Positions 8,656-17,200 of a stretch of DNA of 30,903 bases are shown here, in pieces. This stretch comes from Enterospora canceri (taxonomy: Eukaryota; Microsporidia; Enterocytozoonidae): contig LWDP01000016.1 of the NCBI GenBank assembly GCA_002087915.1, positions 1 to 30,903 on the forward strand, in the 5' to 3' direction. Each line of letters begins with the position of its first letter. The stretch's first letter is position 1. The notes beneath the pieces are model-generated. The model made no database searches, was not told where the DNA came from, and was given only the letters and a program-made list of their open reading frames with translations. A program made the position numbers and the translations under genes.

Positions 8656-9285
8656 ATGGAAAAACATTTGAATATCTCGGGCCTGGAAGCACAAATTGAA
8701 ACACTGCTAGCTAAGAAAGAGTTTAAGTCAAGAAATGACATGCGTCTTTACCTCAAAAACATACATCTACTCATCAACAAATATGAACTTGAATTGTATC
8801 AATCACACGATGAAAAAGCACAAAACAAAGTGAATGACTACAGAGAAATGGCAAATAAGATATTTCTCTTGAACAAAAACATCAAATCCGATGAAAAAGA
8901 AAGTCAAGAAACATACAAAGAAGAAGGAATTGAAACACTTAAGATGCTAAATACACAGCTTATGTTAGCGGACATAAATCAGAAGCAATTGGAGAAAGGC
9001 ACAATCAAAATTGAATCTCTAGACTACACGAATACTGATATTTTGAGAGAAATCCAAAAAGCAAATACGAAAATCAAAACACTAAAAGATAAAGAACGTG
9101 GTGAAGTGTCACAGATTAAGCGAGCATATAAGTTTTTGCTGCTGATTTGCCTGCTAATACTGTGTGATAAAATATATATTAGATTTATCAGGCCAAGTAT
9201 AAATCTATACAGGAGATTTAAACCAATCAACAATGATGAAACAGGTGCCAACAGTCTACATGATGCTGAAAGAGAAGAATTGTAA
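8656..9285 (+). CDS. Tail-anchored coiled-coil protein, Sec20-like SNARE
   Basis: The 209-residue protein is mostly predicted coiled coil and ends with one hydrophobic segment ('FLLLICLLILC', about residues 158-168) and a short basic tail. The segment just before it ('IESLDYTNTDILREIQKAN') aligns in pattern with the SNARE region of Sec20/BNIP1, which works in Golgi-to-ER retrograde fusion. The subfamily is inference from this pattern; a Use1-like or generic Qb-SNARE is possible. An upstream ATG at 8632 is in frame, but ACCCTAGTTTGC precedes the ATG at 8656, matching the start signal of other genes. It lies in a run of three small membrane proteins on the plus strand. Confidence 0.6.
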   Translation: MEKHLNISGLEAQIETLLAKKEFKSRNDMRLYLKNIHLLINKYELELYQSHDEKAQNKVNDYREMANKIFLLNKNIKSDEKESQETYKEEGIETLKMLNTQLMLADINQKQLEKGTIKIESLDYTNTDILREIQKANTKIKTLKDKERGEVSQIKRAYKFLLLICLLILCDKIYIRFIRPSINLYRRFKPINNDETGANSLHDAEREEL

Positions 9286-9356
9286 CAGATTGGTTTGTTT
9301 TAGAAATGACAATAACCTAAAACACTTCCGAATATAGTTTTTGGTTGTTTGTTGCC

Positions 9357-9575
9357 ATGTTCGGGAAGATTATTCTGATTATAATAATTCTATTGCAAAT
9401 ATTCACGATCATTATGCTATATCACAATGATCCAACCAGTCTAAAGGAAACACTTGACACGTTTAACAAAGATGGTGGTGGTGAAGAAGAAGGCGGTGAA
9501 AATAAAGGCGGTGAAGGAGGAGATAATAGCGGATTATTAGGCAGAGGAATGAACAAAAAATACTCAATATATTAA
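9357..9575 (+). CDS. Small protein with N-terminal hydrophobic segment and Gly/Glu-rich tail
   Basis: 72 residues. Residues 4-20 are almost entirely hydrophobic (KIILIIIILLQIFTIIML), making a signal peptide or anchor. The rest is an acidic glycine-rich stretch ('GGGEEEGGENKGGEGG') and a short basic end. No family is recognised. A longer frame begins at TTG 9345, but the first ATG is 9357. It lies 71 bases after the Sec20-like gene and 68 before the next membrane protein, all on the plus strand. Confidence 0.5.
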   Translation: MFGKIILIIIILLQIFTIIMLYHNDPTSLKETLDTFNKDGGGEEEGGENKGGEGGDNSGLLGRGMNKKYSIY

Positions 9576-9643
9576 AGAGATCAAATATAACAGTTTCTAT
9601 TTATTTTTGTATCAGAATAAAACAGTTTGTTCTTTGAAACCTA

Positions 9644-10159
9644 ATGATTCTTAGTCTAGTATTGCTCCGTGCTGCAAATGTTCTTGAATCTACGTTCAAA
9701 GATGCACTGAATGAGAACATTGCGAATGAAGACGCTTCCGAAACTAAAATATCAGCCAAGAAAATCACTACTGATGAGAAAACAGCTCGACGCATCTTAA
9801 GCCATGAAATGAAACACATTCATCCAGAGATAGAACGCAAAATAACAACATCCATGAACAGCAAGACCTACGATAGATCAAAATATCGTGAGTTATTTCT
9901 AATCAAAAGACGCGTTATTGAAGATGGAAACAGGCAAATCACTGAATTTGATATTACAGAGCGACTCATCCCACGTCTACCTACAATTAGCACTCTTCTC
10001 AGCTCTGCCTACTCCAGAATGATCTTCTTCACTGTGCTATTTCTGCTATCTGTTCTAGTATTCACTACCACGATCAAACTGTACCAGAACATCATCAAAT
10101 TGCGATACATCCGAAGAATATCAAAGGAAGAACGAAGAACACGCGACAATTTCATTTAA
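9644..10159 (+). CDS. Predicted single-pass membrane protein, unknown family
   Basis: The 171-residue product has a short hydrophobic start (MILSLVLLRAANVLES, probable signal peptide), a charged lumenal or external region, one transmembrane segment near residues 125-145 ('MIFFTVLFLLSVLVF') and a basic cytoplasmic tail ('RRISKEERRTRDNF'). This is type I topology. No domain is recognised; the layout resembles small secretory-pathway proteins such as p24-like cargo receptors, but no p24 GOLD motif is visible. It converges with the Hsp110-like gene, with 17 bases between the stops. Confidence 0.65.
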   Translation: MILSLVLLRAANVLESTFKDALNENIANEDASETKISAKKITTDEKTARRILSHEMKHIHPEIERKITTSMNSKTYDRSKYRELFLIKRRVIEDGNRQITEFDITERLIPRLPTISTLLSSAYSRMIFFTVLFLLSVLVFTTTIKLYQNIIKLRYIRRISKEERRTRDNFI

Positions 10160-10176
10160 ACTGATCTAGAATATCA

Positions 10177-12276
10177 TTAAATAACTGGTTCCTTACTAGA
10201 CTGGTCTGTTTCTGATCCCTTCTTTTCAGGTTGGTCTTCATCAGACTCTTTTGCATCAGATTCCGCCTTGGTGTTTTCAGGTTCAGTATCTTCTCCTTCG
10301 GGTTTTTCTTCCTCTTTCCTTTTCTTGGCTTCTTCTCTTTTTCTTTCCTCTTCTTTCCTCTTAATCTCCTCATTCTTTCTCTTTTCTTCCCGCTCTCTTT
10401 TCTTCACAATCAGCTGTTCTACCTCTTTCTTGGCTTCTTCAAATTTCTCACGTGCTTCACTTGCAAATATGTGATCAAAACCACCCAAATTGTTCAATTT
10501 CAGTGCCATATTCTCTTTAAACTTCTTGATTTCAGTTGCAAGCTTATGCATTGGTATCATAACATCAGAATCCTTCTTGTTCTTTCCAATGAAATCCTTC
10601 ATTTCATTCTCAATTTTCGTCATTGCTTCAGCAATATCTTTTTCCCTCTCTTCCAACTTCTCTCTGATGAATCCTAACTTACCATAGTATTCTTCAGCAC
10701 GCTTCTTCTCTATTTCATAATCCCTGGTGATATCCAGTGAAAAGTATTCGTCCACCAATGCATTGATCTTATCAACATCTTCGCTTGTAGCCAAATTGCT
10801 AAACTTGGATTCCAAGTAGCCTGCTAAATTATCAAGCACTTGCTCAGTTTCATTTCTGATTTCACCTGCTTTCTTGTAATTTTCTTCAATAGTGGCAAAT
10901 TCTTGCTCTTTCTGAACAATCATGTTCGTTTCAAGTGTGTCCAATGTAAATGTGTCAAACACAAACTCCAATACCTTCTGTCCATCTCGCACCTTCTCAA
11001 TTGATTCTGTGCTCTGGTTTATGTCAACAATCTTTGCTGAGTTGACTTTAAAGAGACAGAATTCATCAAAGACAACTTCGATGCTAACGGCTTCTGTTTC
11101 AGCAAGTTCTTCAGTGTTTTTGACTGTAATCGTCCCGAACAGAATTCCATCTTCATGAAGTTCAACAACAAACTCACCACTCTTCTGAACCTTGATCTTT
11201 CTCTTCTTGTTGATCAGATCATTCGACCTGAAAACAATGAAAGATTCTTCTCCAATCTTAGCCGTGATTTCTCTTCCTATGATCTCATCAACTTTGTACT
11301 TCATTTCTAAATTGCTATTCACTGCCAAATATAGACATGCACCATGAGCAGCAGCTTCTGATGTATGGAGTGTCGTGTAACAAGTGAAGTTCTTTGTAAT
11401 ATCCTTGATAAACTTATTTTGGCTATTTTTGCCTACAATTTCGATATGGCCATCATACGCTGTATCCTTCATTGTAGATGAAACAAAATGTGCTATTTCT
11501 TCTATTACAATCTTGACTCGCTCATACAGTTCCTCTCTTGATACAGTGATTTGGATGTTCTGATAAGTATCATCCAGAATTGTAACGGATATTTCTGAAA
11601 AGTTGTTGAAGGCCTTCTTGATTTTCTCAGTCTGTTGGAAAATACGCTCCTTTATCACCTTGCTATTGCTCAGGTTGTATTTCTCAACTACCATCCTATA
11701 AATCGCTTCATCGAAATCAGTGGCTCCTCTTTTACAGTAGAAGCGTGCCAACGGCGTCACTCTTCCATCTTTCTTAGCAAAAATGCCAATTGTTGATTTG
11801 TGGGATCCAAAATCCATCAACATAAAATTATCAGGTACTGTTTTGGTTAGGAGACCAGCATATGATGCTACAGCAGTCAGTTGTGTTACAAAACTAACTA
11901 CCCGGAGGTTAGATGCTCTGGTCAGTGACAGAAGAATACCCTTTTCCTGCGAACCAAAATATTCAGGAATTGTAAGCGCAACACCCTTATAGCCTCCTTC
12001 CAATTCTAGAATTCTATGCAGCTGTTCTAGAAACATGTACAGATGTAGTCTACCTTCTTCAGTCAAAATTTGACTCATGAAGCTACGGAACCTGACCAAT
12101 ATACTTTCATTTCCATCAGATGAACAACCTTTTCCATAGGATCTCTTTGGCTTGGTCAATTCCAGTACAGTTGCAATTTCCCTCTTGTCATACTCATCGG
12201 TCACAACAGTTCCATTCTGCTTACTGGAATAGATCACAGTCTTGGTGTTACCAATATCGATTCCAATTTTATGCAT
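10177..12276 (-). CDS. SSE1: Hsp110/Sse1-type Hsp70-family protein
   Basis: The 699-residue protein starts with the Hsp70 ATPase phosphate-1 motif ('IGIDIGNTKTVIY') and keeps 'VALTIPEYF' and 'LMDFGSHKSTIGIF', which are shifted from the Hsp70 consensus as in the Hsp110 branch. There is no signal peptide and no KDEL, so a cytosolic Sse1-like role as Hsp70 nucleotide-exchange factor fits better than the ER form Lhs1. Length is close to yeast Sse1. The C-terminus (about residues 610-695) is a long Lys/Glu-rich tail. ACCC stands directly before the ATG. It diverges from NSP1 across about 150 bases. The symbol is by analogy. Confidence 0.85.
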   Translation of the reverse strand: MHKIGIDIGNTKTVIYSSKQNGTVVTDEYDKREIATVLELTKPKRSYGKGCSSDGNESILVRFRSFMSQILTEEGRLHLYMFLEQLHRILELEGGYKGVALTIPEYFGSQEKGILLSLTRASNLRVVSFVTQLTAVASYAGLLTKTVPDNFMLMDFGSHKSTIGIFAKKDGRVTPLARFYCKRGATDFDEAIYRMVVEKYNLSNSKVIKERIFQQTEKIKKAFNNFSEISVTILDDTYQNIQITVSREELYERVKIVIEEIAHFVSSTMKDTAYDGHIEIVGKNSQNKFIKDITKNFTCYTTLHTSEAAAHGACLYLAVNSNLEMKYKVDEIIGREITAKIGEESFIVFRSNDLINKKRKIKVQKSGEFVVELHEDGILFGTITVKNTEELAETEAVSIEVVFDEFCLFKVNSAKIVDINQSTESIEKVRDGQKVLEFVFDTFTLDTLETNMIVQKEQEFATIEENYKKAGEIRNETEQVLDNLAGYLESKFSNLATSEDVDKINALVDEYFSLDITRDYEIEKKRAEEYYGKLGFIREKLEEREKDIAEAMTKIENEMKDFIGKNKKDSDVMIPMHKLATEIKKFKENMALKLNNLGGFDHIFASEAREKFEEAKKEVEQLIVKKREREEKRKNEEIKRKEEERKREEAKKRKEEEKPEGEDTEPENTKAESDAKESDEDQPEKKGSETDQSSKEPVI

Positions 12277-12428
12277 GGGTGAGATTTTTTACAACTTTTT
12301 ATTGAAACAGAAATAAAAAGAACCTTTCAAAACCAAAAACCAACTTCTAGAAGATGATCCAATAAATGAAAAATACACAGAGTTGTATCAAATTCAGTCA
12401 TATTTTTGTAAATCTTTTTTAGCCTAAA

Positions 12429-13112
12429 ATGCAAAATCCATTCAATGCAGGACAAAACAATAATGATCCAAATAAGAGTGGAAGCAACTTATTTGGTGGA
12501 ATTCAACAACCCAATCAGAGCACCACCAATAATTCGAACACGAATATGTTTGGAAGCAACTCAAATCTATTTGGTGCAGGACAATCACAAACTGGACAGA
12601 CTACCATTTTAGACAACAATTCTAAAACAAATGCGACGGTTAGTAGTGGAATAGTGGGCAGTATTCAAGACAACAGTCTAAATTTGTACAATTTGACACT
12701 AAAAGAAATTCTGGAGAAGCAAACAACAATCTTAGATAAGAACATTACTGAATTTAAGAAGAGTGCTGAACAGGTATTTGAACAGGATATGAAGTTGATA
12801 GTGGCTAAGACAAACTACGTGAACATTCAAGAGAAAATCAAGAAGAATGGCACGAAGATGGATGAACTGATTGAAGGACTTGACTTTTTCAGTGCAGAAC
12901 TAGACAAATTGGACACTAAGGAAGAGAATGCACATGAGAATACAAAAATAATTGCGGAGTTTGAGGGACTAACTGACAAGTTCTATGAGCAGGTTGAGAA
13001 CTTCTACGATGAGAATGGAAATGTGATGGATTTAATCAATGAAAACTATGAACTGGTTGACAAAATAGACGCAATGCTTGATGATTTGGAAAGCAAGGCA
13101 GAGTCACTGTAA
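12429..13112 (+). CDS. NSP1: Nsp1/Nup62-type nucleoporin
   Basis: The 227-residue product has an N-terminal Asn/Gln/Ser/Gly-rich region (about 1-80) with only three FG sites ('NLFGG', 'NMFGS', 'NLFGAG'). A coiled-coil Nsp1_C-like domain follows (about 85-225; 'LTLKEILEKQTTILDKNI', 'FEQDMKLIVAKTNYVNIQEK'). In other eukaryotes this subunit sits in the central channel of the nuclear pore with Nup57 and Nup49. The FG region is strongly reduced; yeast Nsp1 is 823 residues. The leader has 'ttttttagcctaaaATG', a weaker version of the C-rich signal. Confidence 0.85.
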   Translation: MQNPFNAGQNNNDPNKSGSNLFGGIQQPNQSTTNNSNTNMFGSNSNLFGAGQSQTGQTTILDNNSKTNATVSSGIVGSIQDNSLNLYNLTLKEILEKQTTILDKNITEFKKSAEQVFEQDMKLIVAKTNYVNIQEKIKKNGTKMDELIEGLDFFSAELDKLDTKEENAHENTKIIAEFEGLTDKFYEQVENFYDENGNVMDLINENYELVDKIDAMLDDLESKAESL

Positions 13113-13141
13113 GAAACTGAATTAAATGAACCAGTTTGTTT

Positions 13142-13762
13142 ATGCTCAAAAATAACCCTGATTCAATGTTCTTCATTCACACAATATTCGTATCATCACC
13201 GATCTTTGGCTTTATGCCACAGATACACAGACGAAACATAGAATACAAGCCAATTCTGTCGCTCATGAACATATTCACTGCCACCATAAAGATATTCGAC
13301 TATCTTTACAAGAAATACAACAGAATTCTACTATACCAGAACATTTTCCTAATTGCCATGCACCTATATCTCATAAAAATGAATAAAAGTAAGAAAATTG
13401 AGGATAAAGGAAGCAAAAAATCGCATCTAGAGGCATCTTTGATGAAGATGTTCATCTTTGGAGTGGCTTTGTTTATTCTCCAGATGCTCGAACTAGGATT
13501 CATCTTCAACGGCCTTGCACTAATATTTGATGTCCTGACAACTTATCTGCATTATGTGCTGTACAGAGATGATCCAAAGAAGCCAAATGAGCTCTTCCTG
13601 GCGTGGATCCTGGGTGATTTCATCAAAATATACTTCAATATTTTTGTGTACAGATCACCACTACTATACACCTGTGCAATACTGAGCCAGTTGGTTTTTG
13701 ATGTGCTCACTGTTCTATCTGCACCAACTCCCAAAATAGATGTCAGCTACCTTGAATATTGA
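13142..13762 (+). CDS. PQ-loop membrane protein, SLC66A2/Any1-like
   Basis: 206 residues with about six membrane segments. The first repeat shows 'SSPIFGFMPQIHRR', a proper PQ-loop motif. The stretch 'LYKKYNRILLYQNIFLIAM' matches the 'F...LLLQS' region of SLC66A2 (PQLC1) and yeast Any1. In the second repeat the Pro-Gln pair is not evident, but 'LAWILGDFIKIYFNIFVYRS' and the following 'ILSQLVFDVL' fit the family's last helices. Those relatives act at the Golgi and endosomes in lipid asymmetry; function here is inference. A longer frame starts at TTG 13136; 13142 is the first in-frame ATG. Confidence 0.7.
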   Translation: MLKNNPDSMFFIHTIFVSSPIFGFMPQIHRRNIEYKPILSLMNIFTATIKIFDYLYKKYNRILLYQNIFLIAMHLYLIKMNKSKKIEDKGSKKSHLEASLMKMFIFGVALFILQMLELGFIFNGLALIFDVLTTYLHYVLYRDDPKKPNELFLAWILGDFIKIYFNIFVYRSPLLYTCAILSQLVFDVLTVLSAPTPKIDVSYLEY

Positions 13763-13802
13763 GCAAATTGATTTTCTGCTAATTTTTTATTTTACCCTCT
13801 CA

Positions 13803-15071
13803 ATGACAAATGAATTCGACCTAAACAAAGTTCTACAAAAGGATTTTGAATACACGAAGTGTACTAAGCCACAATTAAGAGACATAATGTCCAGGTTAGA
13901 TATTGAAGGGATTCCATCACTCTACGTGAAGAAGAGTGAGCTCCTTGAGTATTATGATAAGCATGTGTATAGGAAAATGAACGAATTGAGAAGAAGAATG
14001 AATTTCAGTCAGGAAAACACGTTCCAAATGTCACCAAAGAGGAAGAAAGAAGAACCAGCAACAACAGTTAAGAAGGCAACTGTAAAAGTAGCAATCAAAG
14101 AGAGTAAGCCAAGGGATAGAGTATCACAAGAGTTGAAAACAAGGACAACAGAAGATTTGAAGGCTAAAGCAAGATCATTATCAGTGAGTCGGGATAAAAC
14201 ACATGATAGTTCCATTGGTGAGAAATTGAGCAAAAACAAACGAGGAAGGCGTATTCAACGCACTATCATGTTTATCAAGAGAATCATTCTGCTTGCGTTG
14301 GTAATGCTAATGATATGGCTCAAGTTCTTCATTCCGTACTGCACGAGCTCTTTAAGATGGTGTGTTCCACTTCCCAAATACGCTCATCTTGTTGATGGTA
14401 AGTTATTCTGCGATAAAGGATATAGAAAGGTGACTTCATTCATTGATTACTGCACATATGACACAAGAATTGAATACAACAACAGGCAAAAGGCCAAGAA
14501 CATCATTCGCACACTGGAAAACATCAAGGGCGAATATCTCTATGGAATGCGTAAGTCACCAAGGATAGACGTCAGGGAGTTGGCAGCAGATGCCGTTGTT
14601 TGGGAGATGCTGAAGAAGAGCGATCTCCTCGATTTCAATGGAACTCAAGTTGAATCTCTCAATGCAAGAATAGGAATGAAACTCTACCTGAAGTACCACA
14701 TCATGAAGGGACTGAAAGGACTTGTGGCAATTGTTGGAACAGTTCTATTCATTAGAATACTATATTCTGGAAGAAGAAAGGCATCGGAGAATAAGGCAAA
14801 GGCTGAGAAAATAGCAAGTCAGGTATTGACTAGTCTGAACAAGCAAGCAATGATAGCAATCAAAACACAGTGTATTTCAGATACAGTCTACTCTACGCAA
14901 TTGCAAGAGGTCTTTGAGATTGCTGATGATGTCTGGGTCTACGTGGAGGACATTCTGAAGAACAACTCGAATGTCGAGGCCATGGTGGATGAGAGTGGCG
15001 AGCTCAAGTTCAGGTGGGTTGGTCTGCTCTTCTTCCGCTCCAAATCAAACGAGAGTCTATTGAACAAGTAG
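13803..15071 (+). CDS. Heh/Src1/Man1-type inner nuclear membrane protein
   Basis: The 422-residue protein has the expected order. An N-terminal HeH/LEM-like helical domain comes first (about 1-50, 'TKPQLRDIMSRLDIEGIP'), then a basic disordered linker (60-150), a transmembrane helix near 157-175 ('RIILLALVMLMIWLKFF'), a lumenal Man1-Src1 C-terminal region with cysteines, a second helix near 312-325 and a nucleoplasmic end. In yeast such proteins tether chromatin and rDNA and work with ESCRT-III. An in-frame ATG at 13740 would overlap the previous gene by 23 bases; the ATG at 13803 follows ACCCTCTCA and is preferred. Confidence 0.8.
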   Translation: MTNEFDLNKVLQKDFEYTKCTKPQLRDIMSRLDIEGIPSLYVKKSELLEYYDKHVYRKMNELRRRMNFSQENTFQMSPKRKKEEPATTVKKATVKVAIKESKPRDRVSQELKTRTTEDLKAKARSLSVSRDKTHDSSIGEKLSKNKRGRRIQRTIMFIKRIILLALVMLMIWLKFFIPYCTSSLRWCVPLPKYAHLVDGKLFCDKGYRKVTSFIDYCTYDTRIEYNNRQKAKNIIRTLENIKGEYLYGMRKSPRIDVRELAADAVVWEMLKKSDLLDFNGTQVESLNARIGMKLYLKYHIMKGLKGLVAIVGTVLFIRILYSGRRKASENKAKAEKIASQVLTSLNKQAMIAIKTQCISDTVYSTQLQEVFEIADDVWVYVEDILKNNSNVEAMVDESGELKFRWVGLLFFRSKSNESLLNK

Positions 15072-15111
15072 TCTGCTAATTTATGAATCTGGTCAATAAA
15101 TCATAAAAATA

Positions 15112-15185
15112 CGGTCACGCTGGGGATCGAACCCAGAACCTCTCGATTAACAGTCGAACGCGCTAACCTATTGCGCCACGAAACC
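15112..15185 (-). tRNA. tRNA-Asn (GTT)
   Basis: The 74-base minus-strand cloverleaf reads GGTTTCG as the 5' acceptor strand, GCGC/GCGC as the D stem, TTCGA-CTGTTAA-TCGAG as the anticodon arm (anticodon GTT, flanked by T33 and A37), and CTGGG-TTCGATC-CCCAG as the T arm. CGTGACC then G is the 3' acceptor strand with its discriminator base. No intron and no encoded CCA. The acceptor stem has a T-T mismatch at pair 5-68 and a G-U at 4-69. It sits between the stops of two convergent genes. Confidence 0.95.
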
Positions 15186-15213
15186 ATAAATTGTGCTGGA
15201 ACAGGCATATCAT

Positions 15214-16002
15214 CTACTCTTCTTCATCCTTAGCCAATACGTCGTATTTCACAATATTCTTGAATCCTGACATCTGATACTCCACGCCTCCTTCCATCTC
15301 AAATGTTCCAGCACTCACCTTGTACAAATTCATGTCGAAAGCCAGGTCTGTAACGAGTCTTCTTCTCTCAACTGTGCTGTGTCTGAATCCAATCACACCT
15401 CCTCTATTTACGAATCCAATCACCCTGTCTCCATCCTTGAACTTCTTCATGTTTTTGTAGGCTGGAACCATCAGACGAAGAGTCTTCTTCAGGTTCTCTC
15501 CCAAACTGCTTCCAAACCCATCCAAAACCAAACCAGCCTTCTCCTTCAGTGCCTGCTTCCTCCTTGTGAACTTCATATTTTGTACCGTAAACCAGTGCGT
15601 CTTCCCATACGGATATTTTGACAAACAAATTGTGCTGGGAGACCCCTTTGCTTCGTTCATTATGATAAGATGAGTCACGCCATTCTGGTTACAGAATTCA
15701 GAGAGCTCCTCTTCGTTCATTCTGCTTCGTGGAACGAATCTACCATTGAATATCAGTGCAAGATGCTTGCTGAACTCCTTTAGTGACGTCGATGGACTAT
15801 GAGACGTCGTCACAAACGTCTTTGGATATTTCAGAATCTCTTCCTCCTCGTTGTTGTAGATGATTTCATCAAGAATCTCTCGTGCTTCTCCTCTCAGTTT
15901 GTGTGGAATCCGCCTATTTTCATCCAAACACTCCTTCAGTTCCTCCTTCTTCTTCAGATACTCCTTTCTTCGACTCAGTTCCTCCCTCGATTTGCTGATC
16001 AT
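15214..16002 (-). CDS. IMP4: IMP4, U3 snoRNP BRIX-domain protein
   Basis: The 262-residue protein has the Imp4 N-terminus ('RRKEYLKKKEELKE' and 'IPHKLRGEAREILDE') followed by a BRIX domain from about residue 60 to 235 ('TTSHSPSTSLKEFSKHLALI', 'NGVTHLIIMNEAKGSP', 'VIGFVNRGGVIGFRH'). Imp4 works with Imp3 and Mpp10 in the U3 snoRNP to process pre-18S rRNA in the nucleolus. Length is near yeast (290). The start follows 'TTTTACCG' directly. It diverges from the DTD-like gene with 27 bases between the chosen start codons. Confidence 0.93.
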   Translation of the reverse strand: MISKSREELSRRKEYLKKKEELKECLDENRRIPHKLRGEAREILDEIIYNNEEEEILKYPKTFVTTSHSPSTSLKEFSKHLALIFNGRFVPRSRMNEEELSEFCNQNGVTHLIIMNEAKGSPSTICLSKYPYGKTHWFTVQNMKFTRRKQALKEKAGLVLDGFGSSLGENLKKTLRLMVPAYKNMKKFKDGDRVIGFVNRGGVIGFRHSTVERRRLVTDLAFDMNLYKVSAGTFEMEGGVEYQMSGFKNIVKYDVLAKDEEE

Positions 16003-16029
16003 CGGTAAAAAATGTCAAATATTTTTAGG

Positions 16030-16434
16030 ATGATTTTTGTAGTACAAAATGTGGAGAGGTGTGTGGTGACAATGGCATCTGGAGAGGCAGTGAGTGAAAT
16101 AGAAGACGGGTTTGTGGTTTATGTTGGGCTAGAAGTGAAGGATGTGTCAGAATCAGAGGAGAATAACATTAATAAGGCAGCTGAATTCATAATGGAGAAG
16201 ACTGGTAAGAAAAATGTGATGCTTCTGAGTCAATTTACGTTGATGGCCAAGTTCAAGAGGCACAAGAAACCGTCATTTCACAGTGCAGCAGGCAAAGAGA
16301 TCTCAAATCCATTCTTCTACGGCCTGAAGAAAAGACTGAACGAATTCAAAAAGACAGAAAGTGGCGTATTCAGGGAGCACCTCAAAATCAGGTGCATTTC
16401 AACCAGTCTCAAAACAGCCGCCTATAATTTATAG
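16030..16434 (+). CDS. D-aminoacyl-tRNA deacylase-like (DTD) protein with altered active site
   Basis: The 134-residue product keeps the DTD fold signals. Its N-terminus 'MIFVVQNVERCVVTM' matches the family's 'MRAVIQRV..A.V', and 'LLSQFTLMA' carries the conserved SQFT motif, followed by 'KKPSFHSAA'. DTD removes D-amino acids, and glycine from tRNA-Ala, during translation proofreading. The C-terminal Gly-cisPro motif (usually N.GPVT), which shapes the pocket for D-amino acids, is absent; the end reads 'IRCISTSLKTAAYNL'. Activity is therefore uncertain. An in-frame ATG at 16012 exists, but 16030 gives the family-typical start. Confidence 0.85.
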   Translation: MIFVVQNVERCVVTMASGEAVSEIEDGFVVYVGLEVKDVSESEENNINKAAEFIMEKTGKKNVMLLSQFTLMAKFKRHKKPSFHSAAGKEISNPFFYGLKKRLNEFKKTESGVFREHLKIRCISTSLKTAAYNL

Positions 16435-16456
16435 ATCATTTTAGCCCAGAAAACCC

Positions 16457-17143
16457 ATGCAGAATAACAGACACTTCAACACGTATCTGCATCGAATACT
16501 GGACGTGCTGAAGAAGTCACCGACTAAGTTGTCGATCAAGGAGGTGGAATCACGAACTGGTGTGAAGATAGCAATGCTGATCAGTGCGTTGAAGAGCAAC
16601 CCAAAAATCAGAATAGAAAATGACAAAATATTTTATTAGCCTGAATTTGATATCAAGAACAGGGAGGACGTGATTGCTGTTCTGAAGGCAGCAAATGAGG
16701 GCGTAGAGATGGAGAGGCTGAATGATGGGCCACTTGATATCAGGGGAGATGTGATGGGAGTGACTGAGACAATGCCACAGCAAATGGGCGTCAAAAAGAG
16801 AAGCAAAATGACACTGCCTCCGATTGTGAAGGACGATTTCATCATTCTGAGGGACTTGGATGGAGGTGAAATTGTGTTTCTGAATCAATCAGTCTCAAAT
16901 CTGCCCACTGAGGATGATGTTCTGGATCGAATACGTGAAATGTGGGAGAGTGTTCCAGTACCAAACTACCAAAATGTTTTAGAGGAGTTGAACAGGGCAG
17001 GAATCAAGCACCAAACCGAGGAAGCAAAGAAGGAGCCAGTGAAGAAGATTGAAAAGCGCAAGAAGTACAAAAGAAGAATCAAAATAACGAATACACACGT
17101 GAAAGGACTCGATTTGAACAATTTGAGCAAACAGGAAGACTGA
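16457..17143 (+). CDS. TFA2: TFIIE beta subunit, with an in-frame TAG
   Basis: The same frame runs from the ATG at 16457 (directly after AACCC) to the stop at 17143, but is broken by TAG at 16637-16639. Before the stop lies a winged-helix domain ending '...NPKIRIENDKIFY'; after it comes 'PEFDIKNREDVIAVLKAANE'. Together these match the conserved TFIIE-beta core in which a 'F.P.Y.IKNK.ELL.LL' segment follows the 'NP.I' strand. The later part has a second winged-helix region and a basic C-terminus. TFIIE helps load TFIIH at polymerase II promoters and is expected to be essential. The TAG is either a base error, a readthrough codon or a real lesion. A splice explanation fits poorly, because it would remove conserved residues. 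Confidence 0.8.
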
Positions 17144-17200
17144 TTAATCAGGTATATTGCAATAATCACATATATTTGTTAAAGAGTAGGTTGAATTCCC

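Noticed and set aside
10231..10677. 148-codon plus-strand frame rich in Phe and Leu
   Set aside because: It is the antisense shadow of the Lys/Glu-rich tail of the Hsp110-like gene.
16560..16639. A possible intron in TFIIE-beta ending at tttattag
   Set aside because: Any usable GT donor would remove conserved residues just before the stop, and the frame is already continuous through the site.
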